Shown one piece after another: positions 13,850 through 26,607 of a DNA stretch of 52,635 bases. Location of the stretch: NCBI RefSeq assembly GCF_000003605.2, contig NW_003142439.1:1-52635 (forward strand), given 5' to 3'. Each line of letters begins with the position of its first letter. Within the stretch, counting starts at the first letter, position 1. Made by a program: the position numbers and the translations under genes. Origin of the DNA: Saccoglossus kowalevskii. Its lineage: Eukaryota > Hemichordata > Enteropneusta > Harrimaniidae. The notes beneath the pieces were generated by a model. It was not told the origin of the DNA. It saw nothing but the letters and a program-made list of their open reading frames with translations, and ran no database searches.

Positions 13850-14470
13850 CCAGTGTAAGTTGACTTTACATTGACAGACTATCCAGAGTAAGTTGACTTT
13901 ACATTGACATACTATCCAGAGTAAGTTGACTTTACATTGACAGACTATCCAGAGTAAGTTGACTTTACATTGACAGACTATCCAGAGTAAGTTGACTTTA
14001 CATTGACAGACTATCTAGAGTAAGTTGAGTTTACATTGACAGACTATCCAGAGTACGTTGACTTTACATTGATAGACTATCTAGAGTAAGTTGAGTTTAC
14101 ATTGACTGACTAACTAGAGTAAGTTGACTTTACATTGATAGACTATCTAGAGTAAGTTGACTTTACATTGACAGACTATCCAGAGTACGTTGACTTCACA
14201 TTGACAGACTATCCAGAGTAAGTTGACTTTACATTGACAGACTATTCAGAGTAAGTTGACTTTACATTGACAGACTATCCAGAGTAAGTTGAGTTTACAT
14301 TGACAGACTATCTAGAGTAAGTTGACTTTACATTGACAGACTATCCAGAGTATGTTGACTTTACATTGACAAACTATCCAGAGTAAGTTGACTTTACATT
14401 GACGGACTATCCAGAGTAAGTTGACTTACATTGACAGACTATCTAGAGTAAGTTGACTTTGCATTGATAA
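13850..14470 (+). repeat. Segment shared with 41006 and 16953
   Basis: Runs from a ccagtg monomer through a private gacatac/ccag monomer, gtacg, gatag, gagttt/gactaac, gatag, gtacg followed by ttcac, ttcag, gtatg/gacaa and the 32-bp monomer. The copy at 41006 (offset 27,156) shares the private gacatac, differing in one gacgg versus gacag. The copy at 16953 lacks gacatac. Confidence 0.75.
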
Positions 14471-14584
14471 ACTATCTAGAGTAAGTTGACTTTACATTGA
14501 CTGACTATCTAGAGTAAGTTGACTTTACATTGACAGACTATCTAGAGTAAGTTTACTTTACATTGACAGACTATCCAGAGTATG

Positions 14585-14880
14585 TTGACTTTACATTGAC
14601 ATACTATTCAGAGTAAGTTGACTTTACATTGACAGACTATCCAGAGTAAGTTGACTTTACATTGACAGACTATCCAGAGTAAGTTGACTTTACATTGACT
14701 GACTATCTAGAGTAAGTTGACTTTACATTGACAGACTATCCAGAGTAAGTTGACTTTACATTGATAGACTATCCAGAGTAAGTTGACTTTACATTGACGG
14801 ACTATCCAGAGTAAGTTGACTTTACATTGACAGACTATCCAGAGTAAGTTGACTTTACATTGACAAACTATCCAGAGTAA
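14585..14880 (+). repeat. 429-bp unit, partial copy
   Basis: Begins with gacatac/ttcag after a gtatg monomer that itself follows gtttacttt. It continues with three consensus monomers, gactg/tctag, ccag, gatag and gacgg/ccag. The complete tandem version is at 38872-39300; related copies are at 31714 and upstream of 51856. Confidence 0.7.
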
Positions 14881-15474
14881 GTTGAGTTTACATTGACAGA
14901 CTATCTAGAGTAAGTTGCCTTTACATTGACAGACTATCCAGAGTAAGTTGACTTACATTGACAGACTATCTAGAGTAAGTTGACTTTACATTGACAAACT
15001 ATCCAGAGTACGTTGACTTTACATTGACATACTATCCAGAGTAAGTTGACTTTACATTGACAGACTATCCAGAGTACGTTGACTTTACATTGACAGACTA
15101 TCTAGAATAAGTTGAGTTTACATTGACTGACTATCCAGAGTAAGTTGACTTTACATTGACAGACTATCCAGAGTAAGTTGACTTTACATTGACAGACTAT
15201 CCAGAGTACGTTGACTTTACATTGATAGACTATCTAGAGTAAGTAGACTTTACATTGACAGACTATCCAGAGTAAGTTGACTTTACATTGATAGACTATC
15301 TAGAGTAAGTTGAGTTTACATTGATAAACTATCTAGAGTAAGTTGACTTTACATTGACTGACTATCTAGAGTAAGTTGACTTTACATTGACAGACTATCC
15401 AGAGTAAGTTGACTTTGCATTGATAGACTATCTAGAGTAAGTTGATTTTACATTGACAGACTATCTAGAGTAAG

Positions 15475-15671
15475 TTGACTTTGCATTGATAGACTATCTA
15501 AAGTAAGTTGACTTTACATTGACAGACTATTCAGAGTAAGTTGAGTTTACATTGACTGACTATCTAAAGTAAGTTGACTTTACATTGACAGACTATCCAG
15601 AGTACGTTGACTTACATTGACATACTATCTAGAGTAAGTTGAGTTTACATTGACTGACCACCTAGAGTAAG
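15475..15671 (+). repeat. 197-bp six-monomer marker block, copy 3 of 9
   Basis: Same order and length as the block at 5684. It leads directly into the segment shared with 30359 (offset 14,724). Confidence 0.9.
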
Positions 15672-16060
15672 TTGACTTTACATTGACAGACTATCCAGAG
15701 TATGTTGACTTTACATTGACAAACTATCCAGAGTAAGTTGACTTTACATTGACAGACTATCCAGAGTAAGTTGACTTACATTGACAGACTATCTAGAGTA
15801 AGTTGACTTTACATTGACACACTATCCAGAGTACGTTGACTTTACATTGACAGACTATCCAGAGTAAGTTGACTTTACATTGACAGACTATCCAGAGTAC
15901 GTTGACTTTACATTGATAGACTATCTAGAGTAAGTTGACTTTACATTGACTGACTAACTAGAGTAAGTTGACTTTACATTGATAGACTATCTAGAGTAAG
16001 TAGACTTTACATTGACAGACTATCCAGAGTAAGTTGACTTTACATTGACAGACTATCTAG
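15635..16060 (+). repeat. 426-bp duplication, copy 1 (partner at 30359)
   Basis: Shares with 30359-30784 a private gacacac monomer, gactttac before gactaac (instead of gagtttac), and aagtagac. The offset is 14,724 bp. The two part where this copy has tttacattgacag and the other tttgcattgataa. Confidence 0.85.
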
Positions 16061-16119
16061 AGTAAGTTGACTTTACATTGACAGACTATCCAGAGTAAGT
16101 TGACTTTACATTGACTGAC

Positions 16120-16330
16120 TATCTACGAGTAAGTTGACTTTACATTGACAGACTATCCTAGAGTAAGTTGACTTTACATTGATAGACTATCCTAGAGTAA
16201 AGTTGACTTTGCATTGATAAACTATCTAGAGTAAGTTGACTTTACATTGACTGACTATCTAGAGTAAGTTGACTTTTACATTGACAGACTATCCAGAGTA
16301 AGTTGACTTTTACATTGACAGACTATCCAG
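16120..16330 (+). repeat. Indel-rich monomers
   Basis: Within about 200 bp there are ctacgag, cctagag twice, gtaaag and gacttttac twice: six single-base insertions in neighbouring monomers, in an array that elsewhere keeps strict 33 or 32 bp spacing. Either a locally unpolished assembly stretch or a real decayed patch. Confidence 0.7.
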
Positions 16331-16729
16331 AGTAAGTTGACTTTACATTGACAGACTATCTAGAGTAAGTTGAGTTTACATTGACAGACTATCCAGGGTA
16401 AGTTGAATTTACATTGACAGACTATCCAGAGTAAGTTGACTTTACATTGACAGACTATCCAGAGTAAGTTGACTTTACATTGACAGACTATCCAGAGTAA
16501 GTTGACTTTACATTGACGAACTATCTAGAGTAAGTTGACTTTACATTGACAGACTATCTAGAGTAAGTTGAGTTTACATTGACTGACTATCTAGAGTAAG
16601 TTGACTTTACATTGACAGACTATCCAGAGTAAGTTGACTTACATTGACAGACTATCTAGAGTAAGTTGACTTTACATTGACAGACTATCCAGAGTAAGTT
16701 GACTTTGCATTGACAAACTATCCAGAGTA

Positions 16730-17563
16730 AGTTGACTTTACATTGACAGACTATCTAGAGTAAGTTGACTTTACATTGACAGACTATCCAGAGTAAGTTG
16801 ACTTTACATTGACAGACTATCTAGAGTAAGTTGAGTTTACATTGACAGACTATCCAGAGTAAGTTGACTTTACATTGACAGACTATCTAGAGTAAGTTGA
16901 CTTTACATTGACAGACTATCTAGAGTAAGTTGAGTTTACATTGACAGACTATCCAGTGTAAGTTGACTTTACATTGACAGACTATCCAGAGTAAGTTGAC
17001 TTTACATTGACAGACTATCCAGAGTAAGTTGACTTTACATTGACAGACTATCCAGAGTAAGTTGACTTTACATTGACAGACTATCCAGAGTAAGTTGACT
17101 TTACATTGACAGACTATCTAGAGTAAGTTGAGTTTACATTGACAGACTATCCAGAGTACGTTGACTTTACATTGATAGACTATCTAGAGTAAGTTGAGTT
17201 TACATTGACTGACTAACTAGAGTAAGTTGACTTTACATTGATAGACTATCTAGAGTAAGTTGACTTTACATTGACAGACTATCCAGAGTACGTTGACTTC
17301 ACATTGACAGACTATCCAGAGTAAGTTGACTTTACATTGACAGACTATTCAGAGTAAGTTGACTTTACATTGACAGACTATCCAGAGTAAGTTGAGTTTA
17401 CATTGACAGACTATCTAGAGTAAGTTGACTTTACATTGACAGACTATCCAGAGTATGTTGACTTTACATTGACAAACTATCCAGAGTAAGTTGACTTTAC
17501 ATTGACAGACTATCCAGAGTAAGTTGACTTACATTGACAGACTATCTAGAGTAAGTTGACTTT
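16730..17563 (+). repeat. 834-bp duplication, copy 1 (partner at 40783)
   Basis: All landmarks (ccagtg at 16953, gtacg at 17157, the 32-bp monomer near 17525) lie exactly 24,053 bp before their partners in 40783-41616. The partner breaks off at the indel-rich patch at 41617. I saw no difference by eye. Confidence 0.8.
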
Positions 17564-18296
17564 ACATTGACAAACTATCCAGAGTACGTTGACTTTACAT
17601 TGACAGACTATCCAGAGTAAGTTGACTTTACATTGACAGACTATCCAGAGTACGTTGACTTTACATTGATAGACTATCTAGAGTAAGTTGAGTTTACATT
17701 GACTGACTAACTAGAGTAAGTTGACTTTACATTGATAGACTATCTAGAGTAAGTAGACTTTACATTGACAGACTATCCAGAGTAAGTTGACTTTACATTG
17801 ACAGACTATCTAGAGTAAGTTGACTTTGCATTGATAGACTATCTAAAGTAAGTTGACTTTACATTGACAGACTATTCAGAGTAAGTTGAGTTTACATTGA
17901 CTGACTATCTAAAGTAAGTTGACTTTACATTGACAGACTATCCAGAGTACGTTGACTTACATTGACATACTATCTAGAGTAAGTTGAGTTTACATTGACT
18001 GACCACCTAGAGTAAGTTGACTTTACATTGAAAGACTATCTAGAGTAAGTTGACTTTACATTGACAAACTATCCAGAGTAAGTTGAGTTTACATTGACAG
18101 ACTATCCAGAGTAAGTTGACTTTACATTGACAGACTATCTAGAGTAAGTTGACTTTGCATTGATAAACTATCTAGAGTAAGTTGACTTTACATTGACAGA
18201 CTATCCAGAGTAAGTTGACTTTACATTGACAGACTATCTAGAGTAAGTTGACTTTGCATTGACAAACTATCTAGAGTAAGTTGACTTTACATTGAC
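17138..18296 (+). repeat. 1.16-kb duplication, copy 1 (partner at 39641)
   Basis: Contains gtacg/gatag, gactaac, gtacg/ttcac, ttcag, gtatg/gacaa, the 32-bp monomer, aagtagac, the 197-bp block at 17820 and a private gaaagac monomer. The partner at 39641-40800 is offset 22,503 bp, becoming 22,504 after one extra T (ctattcc near 40280). That is the only difference I found by eye over more than 1.1 kb. Confidence 0.85.
17820..18016 (+). repeat. 197-bp six-monomer marker block, copy 4 of 9
   Basis: Same order and length as the block at 5684. It is followed by the rare gaaagac monomer, which also follows copies 5 (24992) and 7 (40324), linking these three as one lineage. Confidence 0.9.
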
Positions 18297-18600
18297 TGAC
18301 TATCTAGAGTAAGTTGACTTTACATTGACAGACTATCCAGAGTAAGTTGACTTTGCATTGACAGACTATCTAGAGTAAGTTGACTTTACATTGACTGACT
18401 ATCCAGAGTAAGTTGACTTTACATTGATAGACTATCCAGAGTAAGTTGACTTTACATTGACAGACTATCTAGAGTAAGTTGACTTTACATTGACAGACTA
18501 TCCAGAGTAAGTTGACTTTACATTGATAGACTATCTAGAGTAAGTTGACTTTACATTGATAGACTATCCAGAGTAAGTTGACTTTACATTGACAGACTAT

Positions 18601-19127
18601 CCAGTGTAAGTTGACTTTACATTGACAGACTATCCAGAGTAAGTTGACTTTACATTGACAGACTATCCAGAGTAAGTTGACTTTACATTGACAGACTATC
18701 CAGAGTAAGTTGACTTTACATTGACAGACTATCTAGAGTAAGTTGAGTTTACATTGACAGACTATCCAGGGTAAGTTGACTTTACATTGACAGACTATCC
18801 AGAGTAAGTTGACTTTACATTGACAGACTATCCAGAGTAAGTTGACTTTACATTGACAGACTATCCAGAGTAAGTTGACTTTACATTGACGGACTATCTA
18901 GAGTAAGTTGACATTACATTGACAGACTATACTAGAGTAAGTTGACTTTACATTGACAGACTATCCAGAGTAAGTTGACTTACATGACAGACTATTAGAG
19001 TAAAGTTGAGTTTACATTGACAGACTATCCAGAGTAAGTTGACTTTACATTGACAGACTATCTAGAGTAAGTTGACTTTACATTGACAGACTATCTAGAG
19101 TAAGTTGACTTTACATTGACAGACTAT
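18601..19127 (+). repeat. 724-bp HOR, shortened copy
   Basis: Starts at ccagtg and follows the unit through gagttt/ccaggg and gacgg/tctag. It then reaches an indel-rich patch (ctatactag, ttacatgacag, ctattagagtaaag at about 18925-19012) and arrives at the next ccagtg after only 527 bp. Either several monomers were lost by unequal exchange, or the patch marks an assembly collapse. Confidence 0.7.
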
Positions 19128-19884
19128 CCAGTGTAAGTTGACTTTACATTGACAGACTATCCAGAGTAAGTTGACTTTACATTGACAGACTATCCAGAGT
19201 AAGTTGACTTTACATTGACAGACTATCCAGAGTAAGTTGACTTTACATTGACAGACTATCTAGAGTAAGTTGAGTTTACATTGACAGACTATCCAGGGTA
19301 AGTTGACTTTACATTGACAGACTATCCAGAGTAAGTTGACTTTACATTGACAGACTATCCAGAGTAAGTTGACTTTACATTGACAGACTATCCAGAGTAA
19401 GTTGACTTTACATTGACGGACTATCTAGAGTAAGTTGACATTACATTGACAGACTATCTAGAGTAAGTTGACTTTACATTGACAGACTATCTAGAGTAAG
19501 TTGACATTACATTGACAGACTATCCAGAGTAAGTTGACTTTACATTGACAGACTATCTAGAGTAAGTTGACTTACATTGACAGACTATCTAGAGTAAGTT
19601 GACTTTACATTGACAGACTATCCAGAGTAAGTTGACTTTGCATTGACAAACTATCCAGAGTAAGTTGACATTACATTGACAGACTATCTAGAGTAAGTTG
19701 ACTTTACATTGACAGACTATCCAGAGTACGTTGACTTTACATTGACAGACTATCCAGAGTAAGTTGAGTTTACATTGATAGACTATCTAGAGTAGTTGAC
19801 TTTACATTGACAGACTATCCAGAGTAAGTTGAGTTTACATTGACAGACTATCCAGAGTAAGTTGACTTTACATTGACAGACTAT
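19128..19884 (+). repeat. 724-bp HOR, copy with one extra monomer
   Basis: Marker order: ccagtg; three ccag; tctag; gagttt/ccaggg; three ccag; gacgg/tctag; gacatt/tctag; then ccag and tctag copies, the 32-bp ttgacttac, tttgc/gacaa, gacatt/tctag, gtacg, the 32-bp gtag and gagttt. Its 757 bp equals 724 plus one 33-bp monomer, added around the gacatt copies near 19500. Confidence 0.85.
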
Positions 19885-21035
19885 CCAGTGTAAGTTGACT
19901 TTACATTGACAGACTATCCAGAGTAAGTTGACTTTACATTGACAGACTATCCAGAGTAAGTTGACTTTACATTGACAGACTATCCAGAGTAAGTTGACTT
20001 TACATTGACAGACTATCTAGAGTAAGTTGAGTTTACATTGACAGACTATCCAGGGTAAGTTGACTTTACATTGACAGACTATCCAGAGTAAGTTGACTTT
20101 ACATTGACAGACTATCCAGAGTAAGTTGACTTTACATTGACAGACTATCCAGAGTAAGTTTACTTTACATTGACAGACTATCTAGAGTAAGTTGAGTTTA
20201 CATTGACAGACTATCCAGGGTAAGTTGACTTTACATTGACAGACTATCCAGAGTAAGTTGACTTTACATTGACAGACTATCCAGAGTAAGTTGACTTTAC
20301 ATTGACAGACTATCCAGAGTAAGTTGAGTTTACATTGATAGACTATCTAGATTAGTTGACTTTACATTGACAGACTATCTAGAGTAAGTTGACTTACATT
20401 GGCAGACTATCTAGAGTAAGTTGACTTTACATTGACAGACTATCCAGAGTAAGTTGACTTTACATTGACAGACTATCTAGAGTAAGTTGACTTACATTGA
20501 CAGACTATCTAGAGTAAGTTGACTTTACATTGACAGACTATCCAGAGTAAGTTGACTTTGCATTGACAAACTATCCAGAGTAAGTTGACTTTACATTGAC
20601 AGACTATCTAGAGTAAGTTGACTTTACATTGACAGACTATCCAGAGTACGTTGACTTTACATTGACAGACTATCCAGAGTAAGTTGAGTTTACATTGATA
20701 GACTATCTAGAGTAGTTGACTTTACATTGACAGACTATCCAGAGTAAGTTGAGTTTACATTGACAGACTATCCAGAGTAAGTTGACTTTACATTGACAGA
20801 CTATCCAGAGTAAGTTGAGTTTACATTGACAGACTATCCAGAGTAAGTTGACTTTACATTGACAGACTATCCAAAGTAAGTTGACTTTACATTGACAGAC
20901 TATCTAAAGTAAGTTGAGTTTACATTGACAGACTATCCAGGGTAAGTTGACTTTACATTGACAGACTATCCAGAGTAAGTTGACTTTACATTGACAGACT
21001 ATCCAGAGTAAGTTGACTTTACATTGACAGACTAT
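19885..21035 (+). repeat. 724-bp HOR, rearranged copy
   Basis: Begins with the usual ccagtg to ccaggg half, but repeats that half (second ccaggg near 20218) and includes a gttagttg monomer with ggcag before the usual second half. A further ccaggg fragment then leads to the next ccagtg at 21036. It reads as several unequal exchanges within the HOR tandem. Confidence 0.7.
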
Positions 21036-21759
21036 CCAGTGTAAGTTGACTTTACATTGACAGACTATCCAGAGTAAGTTGACTTTACATTGACAGACTA
21101 TCCAGAGTAAGTTGACTTTACATTGACAGACTATCCAGAGTAAGTTGACTTTACATTGACAGACTATCTAGAGTAAGTTGAGTTTACATTGACAGACTAT
21201 CCAGGGTAAGTTGACTTTACATTGACAGACTATCCAGAGTAAGTTGACTTTACATTGACAGACTATCCAGAGTAAGTTGACTTTACATTGACAGACTATC
21301 CAGAGTAAGTTGACTTTACATTGACGGACTATCTAGAGTAAGTTGACATTACATTGACAGACTATCTAGAGTAAGTTGACTTTACATTGACAGACTATCC
21401 AGAGTAAGTTGACTTTACATTGACAGACTATCTAGAGTAAGTTGACTTACATTGACAGACTATCTAGAGTAAGTTGACTTTACATTGACAGACTATCCAG
21501 AGTAAGTTGACTTTGCATTGACAAACTATCCAGAGTAAGTTGACATTACATTGACAGACTATCTAGAGTAAGTTGACTTTACATTGACAGACTATCCAGA
21601 GTACGTTGACTTTACATTGACAGACTATCCAGAGTAAGTTGAGTTTACATTGATAGACTATCTAGAGTAGTTGACTTTACATTGACAGACTATCCAGAGT
21701 AAGTTGAGTTTACATTGACAGACTATCCAGAGTAAGTTGACTTTACATTGACAGACTAT
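21036..21759 (+). repeat. 724-bp HOR, reference copy (22 monomers)
   Basis: Exactly 22 monomers: 20 of 33 bp and two of 32 bp (ttgacttac and gtag). This gives 22 x 33 - 2 = 724 bp, matching the measured distance between successive ccagtg sites (21036 and 21760). Neighbouring copies before and after share the order, so this is a true tandem HOR. Confidence 0.9.
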
Positions 21760-22792
21760 CCAGTGTAAGTTGACTTTACATTGACAGACTATCCAGAGTA
21801 AGTTGACTTTACATTGACAGACTATCCAGAGTAAGTTGACTTTACATTGACAGACTATCCAGAGTAAGTTGACTTTACATTGACAGACTATCTAGAGTAA
21901 GTTGAGTTTACATTGACAGACTATCCAGGGTAAGTTGACTTTACATTGACAGACTATCCAGAGTAAGTTGACTTTACATTGACAGACTATCCAGAGTAAG
22001 TTGACTTTACATTGACAGACTATCCAGAGTAAGTTGACTTTACATTGACGGACTATCTAGAGTAAGTTGACATTACATTGACAGACTATCTAGAGTAAGT
22101 TGACTTTACATTGACAGACTATCCAGAGTAAGTTGACTTTACATTGACAGACTATCTAGAGTAAGTTGACTTACATTGACAGACTATCTAGAGTAAGTTG
22201 ACTTTACATTGACAGACTATCCAGAGTAAGTTGACTTTGCATTGACAAACTATCCAGAGTAAGTTGACTTTACATTGACAGACTATCTAGAGTAAGTTGA
22301 CTTTACATTGACAGACTATCCAGAGTACGTTGACTTTACATTGACAGACTATCCAGAGTAAGTTGAGTTTACATTGATAGACTATCTAGAGTAGTTGACT
22401 TTACATTGACAGACTATCCAGAGTAAGTTGAGTTTACATTGACAGACTATCCAGAGTAAGTTGACTTTACATTGACAGACTATCCAGAGTAAGTTGAGTT
22501 TACATTGATAGACTATCTAAAGTAGTTGACTTTACATTGACAGACTATCCAGAGTAAGTTGACTTTACATTGACAGACTATCCAGAGTAAGTTGAGTTTA
22601 CATTGATAGACTATCTAGAGTAGTTGACTTTACATTGACAGACTATCTAGAGTAAGCTGACTTACATTGGCAGACTATCTAGAGTAAGTTGACTTTACAT
22701 TGACAGACTATCTAGAGTAAGTTGACTTTGCATTGACAAACTATCCAGAGTAAGTTGAGTTTACATTGACAGACTATCTAGAGTAAGTTGAC
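21760..22792 (+). repeat. 724-bp HOR plus extension; 1.03-kb duplication copy 2
   Basis: The first 720 bp repeat the reference unit. The following 300 bp (three gtag monomers, one with ctaaag, then taagctgac with ggcag) match 10620-10930. Landmarks are offset 11,862 bp from the copy at 9898. The private taagctgac (10791 and 22653) proves common descent. Confidence 0.85.
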
Positions 22793-23179
22793 TTTACATT
22801 GACTGACTATCCAGAGTAAGTTGAGTTTACATTGACAGACTATCTAGAGTAAGTTGACTTTACATTGACAGACTATCTAGAGTAAGTTGACTTTACATTG
22901 ACAGACTATCCAGAGTAAGTTGACTTTACATTATCAGACTATCTAGAGTAAGTTGACTTTGCATTGATAAACTATCCAGAGTAAGTTGACTTTGCATTGA
23001 CAAACTATCCAGAGTAAGTTGACTTTACATTGACAGACTATCTAGAGTAAGTTGACTTTACATTGATTGACTATCTAGAGTAAGTTGACTTTACATTGAC
23101 AGACTATCTAGAGTAAGTTGACTTTACATTGATTGACTATCCAGAGTAAGTTGACTTTACATTGACAGACTATCCAGAG

Positions 23180-23680
23180 TAAGTTGAGTTTACATTGATA
23201 GACTATCTAGAGTAGTTGACTTTACATTGACAGACTATCCAGAGTAACTTGAGTTTACATTGACAGACTATCCAGAGTAAGTTGACTTTACATTGACAGA
23301 CTATCCAGAGTAAGTTGAGTTTACATTGATAGACTATCTAGAGTAGTTGACTTTACATTGACAGACTATCCAGAGTAAGTTGACTTTACATTGACAGACT
23401 ATCCAGAGTAAGTTGAGTTTACATTGATAGACTATCTAGAGTAGTTGACTTTACATTGACAGACTATCTAGAGTAAGTTGACTTACATTGGCAGACTATC
23501 TAGAGTAAGTTGACTTTACATTGACAGACTATCTAGAGTAAGTTGACTTTGCATTGACAAACTATCCAGAGTAAGTTGAGTTTACATTGACAGACTATCC
23601 AGAGTAAGTTGACTTTACATTATCAGACTATCTAGAGTAAGTTGACTTTGCATTGATAAACTATCCAGAGTAAGTTGACT
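23180..23680 (+). repeat. gtag-rich block, copy 2; matches the window's right end
   Basis: Contains a gtaac monomer, three gtag monomers, the ggcag monomer at 23490, tttgc/gacaa and the ttatcag monomer. The last 485 bp of the window follow the same order at an offset of 28,968 bp, with a few substitutions near the start. Confidence 0.8.
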
Positions 23681-24145
23681 TTGCATTGACAAACTATCCA
23701 GAGTAAGTTGACTTTACATTGACAGACTATCTAGAGTAAGTTGACTTTACATTGACTGACTATCTAGAGTAAGTTGACTTTACATTGACAGACTATCCAG
23801 AGTAAGTTGACTTTACATTGACAGACTATCCAGAGTAAGTTGACTTTACATTGACAGACTATCCAGAGTAAGTTGACTTTACATTGACGGACTATCTAGA
23901 GTAAGTTGACATTACATTGACAGACTATCTAGAGTAAGTTGACTTTGCATTGACAAACTATCCAGAGTAAGTTGAGTTTACATTGACAGACTATCCAGAG
24001 TAAGTTGACTTTACATTATCAGACTATCTAGAGTAAGTTGACTTTGCATTGATAAACTATCCAGAGTAAGTTGACTTTGCATTGACAAACTATCCAGAGT
24101 AAGTTGACTTTACATTGACAGACTATCTAGAGTAAGTTGACTTTA
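23540..24145 (+). repeat. 396-bp tandem repeat of the ttatcag module
   Basis: The string tttgc/gacaa, gagttt/ccag, ttatcag/tctag, tttgc/gataa, tttgc/gacaa, tctag, gactg/tctag occurs twice. The ttatcag sites are at 23620 and 24016, exactly 396 bp (12 monomers) apart. Other ttatcag monomers are at 11036, 22931, near 25958 and near 52588. Confidence 0.75.
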
Positions 24146-24991
24146 CATTGACTGACTATCTAGAGTAAGTTGACTTTACATTGACAGACTATCCAGAGTA
24201 AGTTGACTTTACATTGACAGACTATCTAGAGTAAGTTGACTTTACATTGACAAACTATCCAGAGTACGTTGACTTCACATTGACAGACAATCCAGAGTAA
24301 GTTGACTTTACATTGACAGACTATTCAGAGTAAGTTGACTTTACATTGACAAACTATCTAGAGTAAGTTGACTTTACATTGACAGACTATCCAGAGTATG
24401 TTGACTTTACATTGACAAACTATCCAGAGTAAGTTGACTTTACATTGACAGACTATCCAGAGTAAGTTGACTTACATTGACAGACTATCTAGAGTAAGTT
24501 GACTTTACATTGACAGACTATCCAGAGTATGTTGACTTTACATTGACAAACTATCCAGAGTAAGTTGACTTTACATTGACAGACTATCCAGAGTAAGTTG
24601 ACTTTACATTGACAAACTATCCAGAGTAAGTTGAGTTTACATTGACAGACTATCTAGAGTAAGTTGACTTTACATTGACAGACTATCCAGAGTAAGTTGA
24701 CTTACATTGACAGACTATCTAGAGTAAGTAGACTTTACATTGACAAACTATCCAGAGTAAGTTGACTTTACGTTGACAGACTATCCAGAGTAAGTTGACT
24801 TTACATTGACAAACTATCCAGAGTAAGTTGAGTTTACATTGACAGACTATCTAGAGTAAGTTGACTTACATTGACAGACTATCTAGAGTAAGTTGACTTT
24901 ACATTGACAGACTATCTAGAGTAAGTTGAGTTTACATTGACAGACTATCCAGAGTAAGTTGACTTTACATTGACAGACTATCTAGAGTAAG

Positions 24992-25188
24992 TTGACTTTG
25001 CATTGATAGACTATCTAAAGTAAGTTGACTTTACATTGACAGACTATTCAGAGTAAGTTGAGTTTACATTGACTGACTATCTAAAGTAAGTTGACTTTAC
25101 ATTGACAGACTATCCAGAGTACGTTGACTTACATTGACATACTATCTAGAGTAAGTTGAGTTTACATTGACTGACCACTTAGAGTAAG
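24992..25188 (+). repeat. 197-bp six-monomer marker block, copy 5 of 9
   Basis: Same order and length as the block at 5684, with one private change (gaccactt in place of gaccacct). A gaaagac monomer follows, as after copies 4 and 7. Confidence 0.9.
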
Positions 25189-26120
25189 TTGACTTTACAT
25201 TGAAAGACTATCTAGAGTAAGTTGACTTTACATTGACAAACTATCCAGAGTAAGTTGAGTTTACATTGACAGACTATCCAGAGTAAGTTGACTTTACATT
25301 GACAGACTATCTAGAGTAAGTTGACTTTGCATTGATAAACTATTTAGAGTAAGTTGACTTTACATTGACAGACTATCCAGAGTAAGTTGACTTTACATTG
25401 ACAGACTATCTAGAGTAAGTTGACTTTGCATTGACAAACTATCTAGAGTAAGTTGACTTTACATTGACAGACTATCTAGAGTAAGTTGACTTTACATTGA
25501 CAGACTATCCAGAGTAAGTTGACTTTACATTGACAGACTATCTAGAGTAAGTTGAGTTTACATTGACAGACTATCCAGAGTAAGTTGACTTTACATTGAC
25601 AGACTATCCAGAGTAAGTTGACTTTACATTGACAGACTATCTAGAGTAAGTTGACTTTGCATTGACAAACTATCTAGAGTAAGTTGACTTTACATTGACA
25701 GACTATCTAGAGTAAGTTGACTTACATTGGCAGACTTTCTAGAGTAAGTTGACTTTACATTGACAGACTATTTAGAGTAAGTTGACTTTACATTGACAGA
25801 CTATCCAGAGTAAGTTGACTTTACATTGACAGACTATCTAGAGTAAGTTGACTTTACATTGACAGACTATCCAGAGTAAGTTGACTTTACATTGACAGAC
25901 TATCTAGAGTAAGTTGACTTTACATTGACAGACTATCCAGAGTAAGTTGACTTTACATTATCAGACTATCTAGAGTAAGTTGACTTTGCATTGATAAACT
26001 ATCCAGAGTAAGTTGACTTTACATTGACAGACTATCCAGAGTAAGTTGACTTTACATTGACAGACTATCTAGAGTAAGTTGACTTTACATTGACAGACTA
26101 TCCAGAGTAAGTTGACTTTA

Positions 26121-26345
26121 CATTCACTGACTATCTGGAGTAAGTTGACTTTACATTGACAGACTATCTAGAGTAAGTTGACTTTACATTTACAGACTAT
26201 CTAGAGTAAGTTGACTTTACATTGACAGACTATCCAGAGTAAGTTGACTTTACATTGACAGACTATCTAGAGTAAGTTGAGTTTACATTGACAGACTATC
26301 CAGTGTAAGTTGACTTTACATTGACAGACTATCCAGAGTAAGTTG
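26121..26345 (+). repeat. 791-bp HOR, truncated copy
   Basis: Begins with cattcactg/ctggag, then tctag, catttacag, ccag, tctag, gagttt/ccagtg and one consensus monomer. It then departs at ttggctttac, so only the head of the unit is present. Confidence 0.75.
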
Positions 26346-26607
26346 GCTTTACATTGTTCAAACTATCCAGAGTAAGTTGAGTTTACATTGACAGACTCTC
26401 TAGAGTAAGTTGACTTTACATTGACAGACTATCCAGAGTAAGTTGACTTTACATTGACAGACTATCTAGAGTAAGTTGACTTTACATTGACAGACTATCC
26501 AGAGTAAGTTGACTTTACATTGACAGACTATCCAGAGTAAGTTGAGTTTACATTGACAGACTATCCAAAGTAAGTTGACTTTACATTGACAGACTATCCA
26601 GAGTAAG

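Larger units (their letters stand above)
24240..26600 (+). repeat. Array segment, dialect A passing into B
   Basis: Opens with gtacg/ttcac and gtatg/gacaa monomers, includes the 197-bp block at 24992, and drifts to ggcag, ttatcag and the ctgg-headed string at 26121. That string breaks off near 26345, where the private ttggctttacattgttcaaac occurs. No gene-like sequence. Confidence 0.65.
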
